Positions 36,201 through 44,024 of a stretch of 64,000 bases of DNA are shown in pieces. The notes beneath the pieces are model-generated. The model was not told the origin of the DNA. It was given only the letters and a program-made list of their open reading frames with translations, and made no database searches. The translations under genes were made by a program, and so were the position numbers. This DNA comes from Lientehia hominis. GTDB taxonomy: Bacteria > Bacillota > Clostridia > Lachnospirales > Lachnospiraceae. The DNA lies in contig NZ_JAJNOR010000010.1 of assembly GCF_021044755.1 (NCBI RefSeq), positions 38,175 through 102,174 on the forward strand. Direction: 5' to 3'. Within the stretch, counting starts at the first letter, position 1; every line of letters starts with the position of its first letter.

Positions 36201-37551
36201 TCTTTCCCGTGATCATATTACATCTGGGCTGGACATACAGCACAAATTCCTGATTCTCCAAAGCTTTCTGCACTTCGGAAAGTAACAGCTGGTCCTCTTC
36301 CAGCCTCCGTTTCATCTCAAAGTCATACCATGCGGTCCGCTTCGCATAATTCCCTTTCACGGAGGACATGGCGATCGCGGCGCGGTCATACATCGTCCTC
36401 ATGGACTCTTCAGGTGATTCCACCGGATAGATTCCAAAAGCAGGTAGAAATCCCGCGTTTCCGCCAAATCTCCTCACGTATTCTGTAAGCTCGCCTTCCA
36501 GCCTGACGATGATATCCGTATTGAGCGGAAGCAGGATCACAAAGTCATCGCCGCCCATATAGCCGGCGATGCTGGGATATTCCTCCTGAATCTGATTCAA
36601 CTTCCCCGCGACGCTCACCAGAAATCTGTCTCCCTCTTCCAGACCATACCATTCGTTGAACAGCTTAAAATGTTCAATATCAATGGCGACCAGACAGTAG
36701 GGCCGCCCGCTGTTTTCTTTCAGAAGTCCCGCAGCTTTTTCAAAAAAAACCTCCGCCCGGTACAGCCCGGTCAGGGCATCTGCCCCGTCATCCAACTCCT
36801 TTTGTTTCCTTGTGCCGGCCTCCTCTGCCTGTTCATGGATATCCTGTATAAAACAAATAATTATCTTTTCATGATTTTCATTATACCGAAGGGGTACTGC
36901 GATTTGGAGCACCCAGCAGTATCCTCCTCCCGCCAGCTTCTTTCGGAATTTTCCTTCGAGGAGCTCTCCTCCCTTTCCCATTCCTTCAAGCATTTTGTCA
37001 AAATCCCAAAACTCAAGAAAACGTTCCTTATCATCGGGATGGATCATGTGCTCCGCAACATCTGAGCGCATTTCGTCCAGACGCCCGTCCACGGGCGGAA
37101 CCACATATTTTCCTTCTGCATGAAAAAGAATCTTATACGTATTTCTGCTGATATTCAGCTCGAAAAGCTCATCATATGCCGGCATCTGGGTCAAGTCATA
37201 TAACAGGTTTTTATTACTTTCGCCGATGCTTTTGCTGAAAATGATCGTACAGGAGCCATGGCCCGGCCATTCGGCCCGGCCAGAAGAAAATTCCAGCCAC
37301 TGTCCCAGGTGTCTGTTATACACGACCACACTGTCTTTATCATTTTGTTTCAAAGGGCAGCAGGCGCATGGCCCGTCTTCTCCCTGAACCGCCTCATAGC
37401 ATATGTCCCCTGCCTTAAGTTCCTGAAAAAGAGCCTGCATCCGTTCATTCACATATAAAATCCGGTAGTCATCGTCAATAACCGTAATACATGTCGTTTC
37501 ATTCTTACCCGGCTGTCTGTCCATAAAACTCTCGTTCCCCTGTGTATCCAT
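33298..37551 (-). CDS. Multi-PAS GGDEF-EAL-GGDEF signalling protein
   Basis: This 1417-residue protein has the order: N-terminal PAS with a Cys cluster (Cys51, 62, 64, 65), second PAS, GGDEF domain with YMGGDDF (about 340), EAL domain (about 430-680, GLESLVRWEHP, then DDFGSGYSSL), several PAS/PAC modules (about 720-1250) and a C-terminal GGDEF with RLGGDEF (about 1335). It should make and/or break cyclic-di-GMP. The first GGDEF has D for E at the fourth position, and the EAL motif reads ESL, so these two domains may be regulatory while the last GGDEF is active (inference). It is soluble, with no membrane helix. ATG 37551 has no good ribosome site; ATG 37524 is an alternative. Confidence 0.88.
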   Translation of the reverse strand: MDTQGNESFMDRQPGKNETTCITVIDDDYRILYVNERMQALFQELKAGDICYEAVQGEDGPCACCPLKQNDKDSVVVYNRHLGQWLEFSSGRAEWPGHGSCTIIFSKSIGESNKNLLYDLTQMPAYDELFELNISRNTYKILFHAEGKYVVPPVDGRLDEMRSDVAEHMIHPDDKERFLEFWDFDKMLEGMGKGGELLEGKFRKKLAGGGYCWVLQIAVPLRYNENHEKIIICFIQDIHEQAEEAGTRKQKELDDGADALTGLYRAEVFFEKAAGLLKENSGRPYCLVAIDIEHFKLFNEWYGLEEGDRFLVSVAGKLNQIQEEYPSIAGYMGGDDFVILLPLNTDIIVRLEGELTEYVRRFGGNAGFLPAFGIYPVESPEESMRTMYDRAAIAMSSVKGNYAKRTAWYDFEMKRRLEEDQLLLSEVQKALENQEFVLYVQPRCNMITGKIVGLESLVRWEHPEKGNIMPGTFIPLLEQNGFITNLDLYAWELVCRKVSSWIKEGFRPVPVSVNVSRIDIYAVDVVKVFKELIKKFELDSRLIEIEITESAYVQDYEVIKEVVERLRVNGFTVLMDDFGSGYSSLNMLKDVNVDILKLDMKFLDMEEESRSRGMDILEAIVKLANLMKLRLIAEGIETKEQKDFLMDIGCFYAQGYYFCRPLPMEEADILLSDEENIDFRGIMAEHMENLSLKDLFTGDLSSAMLNNMLGGVAFYDLYGGCLELLQVNEQYYRVTGCNPVDLEEKRRQILSLIEEEDRKRTLDIFRSAVAEPINGAEGEIRRRRLDGTVMWMHIHVFFLREHDGHRLFYGAVNDVTEQRRRELLLRETNKTLLRKNNELKFLNNDTPGGYYQCIGAEDLELVHVSNRFMEILGYSKNELTEDFENSFLKLVHPEDRKWVSGMFRGLGMEEIGSMECRMEAKNGSIWTLIQGRKMEQRGKAVFYGVILDISENMALVTSLKGREKELWLTGKKMESIIRQAELNVWNWDIDTSVLTISGPFGDGVLFHPEERGEDGQVVYAGYPEMVKESDMVLPVHRKELEEFYRKIARGENAECELQVEALDGRRRWLRTSCETICDESGKPVNAVGYFTDITGEKEEELQTMANMKALEILQRQAVYSLRINLSRDEILDDSDKSIWLDSIGGFSDLSYTEAYNLSVDRNTVPQYADILRRFMDRDHLLGCYDRGVVSDSVEYVRMLNGKPKWMRLLYHLVRFDETMDIIAYVFVLDIHEQKLCELELVEKAVRDSLTGLYNRRGAIPLIHSYLDERQEETAAFIIFDLDNFKQVNDVFGHMYGDTVIADNAGRLKDFFRKNDVICRLGGDEFMVLCKNISETDTMARLEQIVQETKRVLRNEGREIVFSFSAGFVMIPEQGTEFDDLYKKADIALFQAKAAGKGRYKKYEPGMKEIRPELAEGR

Positions 37552-37672
37552 AATATATGACGTGTTTCTATATATGATAAAACTATAGCATATTTTTAGA
37601 TTATCGGCAAAAGATTTACGCCATTAAGCCCTTGATCCTTTTAGAAAGATGGAACACTCTGCCCCTGCCATA

Positions 37673-38587
37673 TCAGCTGCACTGCGTCTTTCCCTCTACA
37701 GAAGCCGGATTTACATGTACCATGCAGTGTTTCACCTCGGGAAACTGTCTTTCTATGGAGCCATGAACGTTTTCCGCGATTTCATGGGAATCCTTCAGAG
37801 TCAGGTTCTCATCCGCAGCGATCTCTATGTCTACATATGCCTTCGCTCCGAACATTCGGGTACGGATATCGTCTATTTCCACAACTCCCTGGCTGTTTAA
37901 GGCTACGTTCTTCATGCTCTGGACTGTCGCCTCATCACAGGACTTATCAACCATTTTATTGACGGCATCTCTAAAGATGTTAAAAGCCGCCTTAAGGATG
38001 AATACACAGATAACAACACTGGCCAGCGGATCCATCACCGGGAATCCCATCCGGGCGCCTAAAATCCCGGCAAAGGAACCAATGGAAGAAAGAGCGTCTG
38101 AACGATGATGCCAGGCGTCTGCCATCAGCGCTCCGGAATTGATTTTTTTCGCGGCCGCCCTCGTATACCAATACATCCACTCCTTCACCACTACGGACAC
38201 CACAGCGGCCGTCAGCGCCAGCATACCAGGTACCTGTATAACTTCTGCACTTCCGGACACGATCTTCTGTATCCCTCTGATTCCAATGCCGGCGCCGGTG
38301 ACAAACAAAATCACGGCCAAAATGACCGAGGCTACACATTCCAAGCGTTCGTGGCCATATGGATGTTCCTTATCTGATTTTTTTCTGGAGACGGATATAC
38401 CGATTATTACGATCACTGTGCTGAAAACATCGGATGCCGAATGTACCGCGTCGGAGATCATAGCCCCGGAATATGCCGCAATTCCCGCGATCAGTTTAAA
38501 TACTGATAAGATTAAGTTCACTGCGATGCTGACAGCAGATACCCGTACAGCTATCTTTTTATCTTTGGAATCTTCTTCATGAATCAT
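37673..38587 (-). CDS. Cation diffusion facilitator metal exporter
   Basis: This 304-residue CDF transporter has six membrane helices and a C-terminal ferredoxin-like domain (TRMFGAKAYVDIEIAADENLTLKDSHEIAENVH). The metal-binding pairs are MISDAVHSASDVFST and MADAWHHRSDALSS. It exports Zn, Mn or Fe in exchange for protons; the metal is undecided. ATG 38587 follows GGAGGG. A terminator-like hairpin upstream separates it from the rubrerythrin gene. Confidence 0.92.
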   Translation of the reverse strand: MIHEEDSKDKKIAVRVSAVSIAVNLILSVFKLIAGIAAYSGAMISDAVHSASDVFSTVIVIIGISVSRKKSDKEHPYGHERLECVASVILAVILFVTGAGIGIRGIQKIVSGSAEVIQVPGMLALTAAVVSVVVKEWMYWYTRAAAKKINSGALMADAWHHRSDALSSIGSFAGILGARMGFPVMDPLASVVICVFILKAAFNIFRDAVNKMVDKSCDEATVQSMKNVALNSQGVVEIDDIRTRMFGAKAYVDIEIAADENLTLKDSHEIAENVHGSIERQFPEVKHCMVHVNPASVEGKTQCS

Positions 38588-38637
38588 ATCGATTCCCTCC
38601 ATTCCTGTTCAGTGAACCAACTCTTGAAATAATAAAA

Positions 38638-38682
38638 AGCACCTATGGAACAATTGAAATAAACCACTGTCCCACAGATGCT
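38638..38682 (-). terminator. Rubrerythrin-gene terminator
   Basis: A 14-bp stem with G-T pairs (38638-38651 with 38669-38682) is followed on the minus strand by TTTTTATT. Confidence 0.65.
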
Positions 38683-38701
38683 GCTGTTTACCTGCTCAAT
38701 T

Positions 38702-39241
38702 TCAATAATTTTCACAGTTTATCTGATAACAGCCCTTCGGGCATCCGCATACGGGACAGATTTCCGGCGCACACGCTCCGTAATGGATATATCCGCAGTT
38801 GAGACACACCCATACCGCGTCCTTTCGTTTACAGAACGCCTCATTATCTCTTATATTCCCGGCCAGTCCATCAAACCGATAGTCATGATGCCTTTCGATT
38901 TCTGCCACCTCCCGAAACAGCCTGGCAATATCTGAGTATCCCTCTTCTTCTGCCGTGACGGCAAATTCCAGATACATACTGCGCCATTCCCGGCTCTCTC
39001 CTCTGCAGGAATTTTCCAGGTTTTCCAAAGTATCCGGAATCTTCCCTCCCTCCAGCAGCTTCAGCCATATTTCCGCATGGGTCATTTCATTCCATGAAGT
39101 TTCCTCAAAAATATTTCCTATCTGCTGATAACCGTCTTTTCTGGCTTTTCTTCCAAATATCCGATATTTTGTGCTGGCCTTCAGTTCTCCTTCATACGCT
39201 TTCCTCAGATTCTCGTACGTCGTACAGTCTTTAAAACCCAT
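38702..39241 (-). CDS. Rubrerythrin
   Basis: This 179-residue protein has a four-helix di-iron ferritin-like domain (EGELKASTKY, EETSWNEMTHAEIW, AVTAEEEGYSDIARLFREVAEIERHH) and a C-terminal rubredoxin-like FeS4 site (CLNCGYIHYGACAPEICPVCG). It reduces hydrogen peroxide in anaerobes. ATG 39241 is used, although the ribosome site is weak; three codons upstream there are possible GTG and TTG starts. Confidence 0.9.
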   Translation of the reverse strand: MGFKDCTTYENLRKAYEGELKASTKYRIFGRKARKDGYQQIGNIFEETSWNEMTHAEIWLKLLEGGKIPDTLENLENSCRGESREWRSMYLEFAVTAEEEGYSDIARLFREVAEIERHHDYRFDGLAGNIRDNEAFCKRKDAVWVCLNCGYIHYGACAPEICPVCGCPKGCYQINCENY

Positions 39242-39367
39242 GGAACGCACCAAAAATTCGTTTTATAAAAATAGTATTCGGCCGCTCCGGTAAATGTGCC
39301 GGCAATCTGTTTAAAATCACTGACTCCATGTGTCAAAAAGATACTGCCGCTCAGATCAGGCACCCTT

Positions 39368-39925
39368 TCATCCGTTTATTTCTCTGCTCCGGATAAACAG
39401 TACCTTAAAATCCTCTTTCGTCTCTGCCATTTTCGTATCATCTCTTAAAATCGCGGACGGCTGATACACAGCCGTCAACCAGGTATTTTTCCGATAAAGA
39501 AACTGTCCGTGTTCCCTGGTGATCCGAAAGTCAGAACGGATGATTCTCTGCGCCGCGATTCTTCCCAGGCAGACAATGATTCTCGGCCGTATCAAAAGCG
39601 TTTCATATTTCAAATATGGAATACATGCTTCCTGCTCATCCGGTTCTGGATCCCGGTTCCTGGGAGGATGGCACTTCACCACATTGGTCAGATAAATTTC
39701 ATCCCGGCTCATCCCTATTGAGGCCAAAAGCTCGTCAAATACTTTTCCTGAGGCACCTGTAAACGGGATTCCGTCCCTGTCCTCCTGATAGCCGGGAGCC
39801 TCCGCAATGAACATAATGGAAGAATGAAGATTTCCCCTTCCCATTACAGATTTATTTCTGGCGGCGGACAGCGGGCACCGTGAGCAATGCTCCACAAAAT
39901 GCTTAAGCTCTTCATAGTTATACAT
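39368..39925 (-). CDS. Uracil-DNA glycosylase, family 4 type
   Basis: This 185-residue protein carries the UDG motif FIAEAPGYQEDRDGIPFTGASG, the C-terminal YQPSAIL motif and four cysteines in the 4Fe-4S pattern (CSRC at about 14-17, then KCHPP and EAC about 16 residues apart). It removes uracil from DNA. ATG 39925 after AGAGGAAAG is preferred; 27 codons upstream lack the family motif. Confidence 0.88.
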   Translation of the reverse strand: MYNYEELKHFVEHCSRCPLSAARNKSVMGRGNLHSSIMFIAEAPGYQEDRDGIPFTGASGKVFDELLASIGMSRDEIYLTNVVKCHPPRNRDPEPDEQEACIPYLKYETLLIRPRIIVCLGRIAAQRIIRSDFRITREHGQFLYRKNTWLTAVYQPSAILRDDTKMAETKEDFKVLFIRSREING

Positions 39926-39986
39926 GATCTGTCTTTCCTCTTCTGTGAATATATGTTTTACTTGGATTTTATGTACATTGATACTA

Positions 39987-40060
39987 TACCTTGGAATACC
40001 TTTCAAACAAACCAGTCTTTGTAAACCATACGAGACAGGAGAAAGTCCGCTTCCATCCAG
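39987..40060. repeat. Dispersed repeat, copy A
   Basis: This stretch aligns with 49403-49475 with one single-base gap. The core TACCTTGGAATACCTTT matches copy B at 14 of 17 positions, and the similarity continues to GCTTCC. Both copies are in the same orientation, next to genes of unrelated function. They could be remnants of one coding element or a shared mobile end. Confidence 0.45.
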
Positions 40061-40240
40061 GCGGGCGGGCCGTGTGGTTATCCAATCCTTTTCTGGAATC
40101 TAAGAAATGAAATTTGTCCGGTACTGCCGGAGCGGGGGATAACGCGGCCTCTGCATCGCCAGCGAACCGAAATCGTGACGGTCCGGAACTTATGCCGGTG
40201 CTAAACTGGAGCCTGATCGAAGCTGACTAATAATGATTCC
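40061..40240. other. GC-rich intergenic block of unknown nature
   Basis: This block lies between the uracil glycosylase gene and the 3' end of the efflux gene. It is much richer in G and C than the flanks, with many CCGG steps. One plus-strand frame (40114-40230) is open but has no start and ends in LNWSLIEAD. It may be the decayed tail of a transferred gene or a structured RNA. I recognise neither. Confidence 0.3.
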
Positions 40241-40290
40241 AATAGGTATTTTATATCATAGCACAAAATGACGGGTTTGGCGATTTAGGT

Positions 40291-41502
40291 TCAAAGCCTG
40301 CGGAGCCAGTTGATGACGACGATTACGCCTGCGATCAAAAGTATCCCCACGCCTGAAATGAAGAACCAGGCATGTACCCCTATTTTTTCTGCTATCGGAC
40401 TTCCCACCAGCAGCCCTGCTGGCATAGACAAAGACCCTATCAGTCCAAGCAGGGAGAATGCTCTTCCCATTTTTTCCGGGGCTATGGTCTCCTGCATATA
40501 TGCCGTCATCGGTATGGTATGCACATTGCCGAACGCTCCCATAAAGGAACACGTCACGGTAAATATGATCCATCCGGTGAAAACCGGAGGAACCAGCCCG
40601 CATACTGCAGAAGTGATTCCTATACCGAACAGCCCGGCATAGGATACTCCAATCTTGCGCTTGACCTTCAGCACGCTTCCAAACAACAGCGCCGTCACCA
40701 TCATCCCCGCCGCAAAGCCCATCTCCACAACGCTGCCATGGAAAGCGGACAGCTTAAAAAAGCTGCTGGTCATCAGAGGATAAAATGTAGACAGAGGCGC
40801 AAAGAAGAACATGCACAGGGCCTGTGCTGTCACCAGCATGAACAGTTTCCTATCCTCCCGGTATACTCCTATCCCCTCCTTGAATTGTGTCAGGAAGCCC
40901 GTCTTTTCCGTCTCTTTATGCGGGAGCCTTGGCACTTTGACGAGTGCCAGCGCTCCGCTGGCAAATGCCGCACCGATCACATCTGTGAACAAGATCACAT
41001 ACATCGGCACTGCAGCATACAAAGCTGCCCCGATCACAGGCCCCAGGATAAATGATCCGGAGGTCATAAGCTGGGTCCAGCCGTTTGCCTTTACCAGCTG
41101 TTCGGGCGGCACCAGCTGCGGAATTATGGATTGTATAGCCGGCTGCTGAAAAGTATTTCCAACGCCCCGCGCACATAAAACGGCCAGTACAGTCCATATG
41201 GGAATATCCATAAAATAGAGTATCACCGCGTACAAAAGAGCCAGTATTCCCATGGACATATCCGATATGATGCTTATGGCTTTCCGGTCATAGCGGTCCG
41301 CGGCCACTCCCGCAAACGGGCTTAAAAACGTCATCGGGAGGAACGCTACGACTCCCGCCAGCCCCATCATGACAGGCGAAGAAGTTCTCTCTGCCAGCCA
41401 CCAGATCATCGCAAATTGGACTGCTGAGCTTCCAATCAGGGAAACCGCCTGCCCAAATGCAATGATGAAAAATGTCTTTTTCCATCCTTTATTTTGTAAC
41501 AT
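40291..41502 (-). CDS. Mef-like MFS efflux transporter
   Basis: This 403-residue, 12-helix major facilitator is of the MFS_3 group to which macrolide pumps Mef(A)/Mef(E) belong. The N terminus (FFIIAFGQAVSLIGSSAVQFAMIWWLAE), the motif-A loop GVAADRYDRKAISI and the C-terminal MGRAFSLLGLIGSLSMPAGLLV align well by memory with Mef(A), whose length is almost the same. ATG 41502 follows AGGAGAG. A leader of about 340 bases with a seven-codon MSSMRLR peptide and a terminator lies upstream, strongly suggesting macrolide induction. Substrate range is inferred; no partner ABC-F gene (msrD/mel) is present. Confidence 0.88.
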   Translation of the reverse strand: MLQNKGWKKTFFIIAFGQAVSLIGSSAVQFAMIWWLAERTSSPVMMGLAGVVAFLPMTFLSPFAGVAADRYDRKAISIISDMSMGILALLYAVILYFMDIPIWTVLAVLCARGVGNTFQQPAIQSIIPQLVPPEQLVKANGWTQLMTSGSFILGPVIGAALYAAVPMYVILFTDVIGAAFASGALALVKVPRLPHKETEKTGFLTQFKEGIGVYREDRKLFMLVTAQALCMFFFAPLSTFYPLMTSSFFKLSAFHGSVVEMGFAAGMMVTALLFGSVLKVKRKIGVSYAGLFGIGITSAVCGLVPPVFTGWIIFTVTCSFMGAFGNVHTIPMTAYMQETIAPEKMGRAFSLLGLIGSLSMPAGLLVGSPIAEKIGVHAWFFISGVGILLIAGVIVVINWLRRL

Positions 41503-41555
41503 AATATCTCTCCTATGGTCATTTAGAATAATTATTATAGAACTTTCCTGACGTA

Positions 41556-41590
41556 CAAAAACAGACGACCTCATCATTTGAGATCGTCTG
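41556..41590 (-). terminator. Attenuator terminator upstream of the efflux gene
   Basis: Twelve-bp arms CAGACGACCTCA and TGAGATCGTCTG (one mismatch-type pair, five-base loop) are followed on the minus strand by five T, about 55 bases before the efflux gene start and far downstream of the leader peptide. Confidence 0.75.
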
Positions 41591-41797
41591 TCTGCTTATT
41601 TTTACGATTATCAGAAATGTATTCTCTTCATTTCTGTCCCAAAGACAACATACAGATGAAATGTACCTTTCCACCTGCCGTCCGGGGAACTAAGCCTTCC
41701 GCCTATGATCAAAACATAAGCAGCCCAACTCGTCTATCCGTAAAATAAGTACAACAAGAACCCCCCATGTTATGAGAGTATCCATTCATTGTCCATT

Positions 41798-41821
41798 ATC
41801 TTAAACGCATAGACGACATCA
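41798..41821 (-). CDS. Leader peptide MSSMRLR of a macrolide-type attenuator
   Basis: A seven-codon frame, ATG at 41821 and TAA at 41800-41798, has a strong AAAAGGAGG ribosome site eight bases upstream. The product MSSMRLR ends in the same SMRLR as the mef(A) leader peptide MTASMRLR. There, macrolide-bound ribosomes stall at the R-L-R end and prevent formation of a downstream terminator (established for mef/mel elements). Location upstream of a Mef-like gene, a promoter 30 bp before and a terminator before the structural gene complete the pattern. Confidence 0.85.
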
Positions 41822-41850
41822 AGCCACCTCCTTTTCCACAATGGAGCCAC

Positions 41851-41879
41851 TATAACAAATTTTTCGCCGTTAGGCAAGT
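41851..41879 (-). promoter_or_regulatory. Promoter of the leader-efflux unit
   Basis: Minus-strand TTGCCT (41879-41874), 17 bp and TATAGT (41856-41851), about 20 bp before the leader ribosome site. Confidence 0.75.
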
Positions 41880-41925
41880 CTTTTTATAACTTTTTTGAAA
41901 AACAGAAGGCCATATTTTCTCAGCA

Positions 41926-42009
41926 TGCAGATAGAACCGGCGGCTATGAGTTTGTCCCACTGTCTGTAAACGTCAGCAGAGAAGAATTTGATAAGAAGGT
42001 ACGGCAGCT
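41926..42009 (+). pseudogene. Remnant of an EAL-domain gene
   Basis: The plus strand encodes GYEFVPLSVNVSREEFD in one frame, matching the conserved VPVSVNVSR strand of EAL phosphodiesterases, but the frame is neither preceded nor followed by other EAL motifs. It is a fragment of under 30 codons, caught between the efflux leader promoter and a DUF3795 gene. It suggests a deletion that brought these two together. Confidence 0.5.
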
Positions 42010-42012
42010 TCT

Positions 42013-42570
42013 CTATTTGCCCTTGGGCTTCTTATTCAGTTTTAATACCAGATTCCGCTGTTCCGCCATATCCTGAAACAGCTCTGCCGCCTGAGCCGCT
42101 TTCTGTTTCAGGTTCCGGACATCTGCTCCTTCTGCCTCTGCCAATCGCCTCATCACATCCTTTATATCTTCCAGCTCCAAAAGATTGACCGCCAGACAAA
42201 ATAAGCTCTTGCGGCGGCCATCATTATAATTTTCCAGCAGAAACGACAGAATCTCCGCTTTCTGTGCCTGTTCGGAATGGTATGCTTCCGCTCCCATTTT
42301 CTGAAAGAGTTCCATATCCTTCCGACGGTTCCTATGGGTTATAAATGAATCATACTCATCTATCCTGTCGTACCTTTCACAGGGAAACTCCCCGCACAGA
42401 TGACAATATTCCACCTTTCCGTGCTGCAAACTGCACCTCGCGGCCCCACATGCCTGGTTTCCTTCCCCTCCGCCGCACCCAGGGCAATAATGGTACAGAA
42501 ACATGGGGCAAAGCCTGCAGTTAAGGCCGCACAATGAAAAACTCAGATCCTCTCTCTTGAAATCCTTCAA
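42013..42570 (-). CDS. DUF3795 protein with C-terminal helical extension
   Basis: This 185-residue protein has an N-terminal Cys-rich DUF3795 domain (CGLNCRLCPMFLYHYCPGCGGGEGNQAC, then CHLCGEFPCERYD), probably binding zinc, and a long helical C-terminal half with a basic tail (KLNKKPKGK). The TTG start at 42570 follows GGAGG. It is the last of a run of small minus-strand genes (VOC, DUF3788, Cdd1-like). Two further DUF3795 genes lie at 49645 and 50012. Function unknown. Confidence 0.8.
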   Translation of the reverse strand: MKDFKREDLSFSLCGLNCRLCPMFLYHYCPGCGGGEGNQACGAARCSLQHGKVEYCHLCGEFPCERYDRIDEYDSFITHRNRRKDMELFQKMGAEAYHSEQAQKAEILSFLLENYNDGRRKSLFCLAVNLLELEDIKDVMRRLAEAEGADVRNLKQKAAQAAELFQDMAEQRNLVLKLNKKPKGK

Positions 42571-42594
42571 CGGTCATTCCTCCAAAAGCTTCTG

Positions 42595-42840
42595 TCAATC
42601 CTTCCAGTTCCACCATTTAAGTTTTTCCGGATCATGCTCTTCATTAGAAGCATAGTATACAGCACACCGATATACGTAGAGCTGGCACCGATCAATATGA
42701 CACCCCCTCATCAGACACTCCCTCTCATACATCACCTCCGGATCCTCATCCTTAAGTGATTCTACCGTAAAATAGCCAAGCATCTGCAGATCTTTTTCCG
42801 TTTCTTTTCCCACGCCCGGGATCTTTCTCAGCTCACCCAT
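42595..42840 (-). CDS. Cdd1-like helix-hairpin-helix protein
   Basis: This 81-residue protein has a helix-hairpin-helix (LRKIPGVGKETEKDLQMLGY) followed by conserved Cys/Tyr residues (RGCHIDRCQLYVYRCAVYYA). It matches the short 'pathogenicity locus' Cdd1 family named after the gene next to the C. difficile toxin locus. DNA binding is likely from the HhH; its role is unknown. It starts 15 bases after the DUF3788 gene. Confidence 0.85.
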   Translation of the reverse strand: MGELRKIPGVGKETEKDLQMLGYFTVESLKDEDPEVMYERECLMRGCHIDRCQLYVYRCAVYYASNEEHDPEKLKWWNWKD

Positions 42841-42855
42841 ATTCTCACCTCGCTG

Positions 42856-43290
42856 TCAGCCCTTTTTTGCTGTCTTGCAGCGGGTCCCTATCAGGGTCTG
42901 TACGTCTGACAAGGTCTGTACATCTTTTACCTCTATCATCAGCCACCTGCTTCCATTGAATGGATTGGCAGCCGCATATAAATCTTTTACATAAGAAGTG
43001 CACGCTGTAAGCAAAAGCTCCGCCTCCGGAGCCTCTTTCCTGCCAATGGAGATCATGCAGGTAAAAAATCCCTCCTCCGGATACAGAGTACAGAGAGCCT
43101 TCCCGCTCTTTTTATACTTTACATTCCACCCTGGCTTTCCGGAACAGCGACTGTATTCAATCCTTGGAGATACGCCGTAAACGTCCTCTAGATATACGCA
43201 CAGCTCTTTCCAGAGAGGCGTCTGTATATAACCTGTTATCTGGTCCATGTCAGGCCGGCTGTCCGGACCATATATCTGATTCCACTCCAT
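42856..43290 (-). CDS. DUF3788 family protein
   Basis: This 144-residue protein has the DUF3788 layout: W-containing N terminus (LWKELCVYLEDVYGVSPRIEYSRCSGKPGWNVKYKKSGKALCTLYP) and a C-terminal RWLMIEVKDVQTLSDVQTLI. Similar short proteins are common in clostridia and are often linked to stress or multidrug loci; function is unknown. ATG 43290 follows AAAGGAG. Confidence 0.8.
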   Translation of the reverse strand: MEWNQIYGPDSRPDMDQITGYIQTPLWKELCVYLEDVYGVSPRIEYSRCSGKPGWNVKYKKSGKALCTLYPEEGFFTCMISIGRKEAPEAELLLTACTSYVKDLYAAANPFNGSRWLMIEVKDVQTLSDVQTLIGTRCKTAKKG

Positions 43291-43331
43291 ATTGTGCTCT
43301 CCTTTCCGGCTGATTCCAATCGTCTCCGCCA

Positions 43332-43799
43332 TCATTTTCTGCATCCGCGGACAAATTTTACCGGAACGTCCATTCTCTTCGCGGTCTCCTCTTCCGTAAG
43401 TCCGCTTTCCAAAAAACGCCGGCAGACCATTTTTATATTTTCTCCTATCTCGATGATATGCATGTCTGGGTCATAGATCCGAACCACTCTCTGGCCCCAG
43501 CTGTGCTCACATACCGGATGAACATAATGAATTTCCTCCATGGCATCCAGCTTAGCAAGAAATTCGTCAAAATCATCTTCCTCAAAATACAGTTCTGAGT
43601 CATTGCCGCCCAGAATAATGTCATTTTCCCCTTTATGGATAAATTCCAGCCAGCTTTCCCTAGTCTGCAGGCAAACGCCTCCTGTCAGCGTGATATTTGA
43701 ACCAAAGTCCAGAATCACATGCAGACCCAGCACCTTTTTATAAAACGCTGCGGACTTCTCCATATCTGTAACGATCAACATAGAATTTTTAAATTTCAT
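43332..43799 (-). CDS. VOC/glyoxalase-fold protein
   Basis: This 155-residue protein has a vicinal-oxygen-chelate fold (NSMLIVTDMEKSAAFYKKVLGLHVILDFGSN, then YDPDMHIIEIGENI) and an extra C-terminal helix-turn-helix-like segment (GLTEEETAKRMDVPVKFVRGCRK). Proteins of this kind include glyoxalases and fosfomycin or bleomycin resistance proteins, but the residues visible do not decide among them. ATG 43799 lies six bases after GGAGG. Confidence 0.82.
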   Translation of the reverse strand: MKFKNSMLIVTDMEKSAAFYKKVLGLHVILDFGSNITLTGGVCLQTRESWLEFIHKGENDIILGGNDSELYFEEDDFDEFLAKLDAMEEIHYVHPVCEHSWGQRVVRIYDPDMHIIEIGENIKMVCRRFLESGLTEEETAKRMDVPVKFVRGCRK

Positions 43800-44024
43800 C
43801 ATAAACCTCCAGCCCAAATTTTAGAAAAGCCCCGGCAACAGCACTTTTCCTTAAGAGTATAGCACAACTAACATGACAGCTGTATGGCATAATATTGTAC
43901 AAGACACTTCCTGGAATTATTTTTTGTAAGTCCGGGCTGGACACCGGCAGGAGCTTATTTCGGTGGGGAGAGAGAAGCAGGAGAGGAACCCTAATATCAG
44001 CCTGTGCTTCCTCTCAAATCCTGT

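Noticed and set aside
40030..40240. RNase P RNA or a cobalamin riboswitch in the GC-rich block
   Set aside because: AGAAAGTCCGC resembles part of RNase P RNA, but the length and the 3' end do not fit, and no B12 box is seen.
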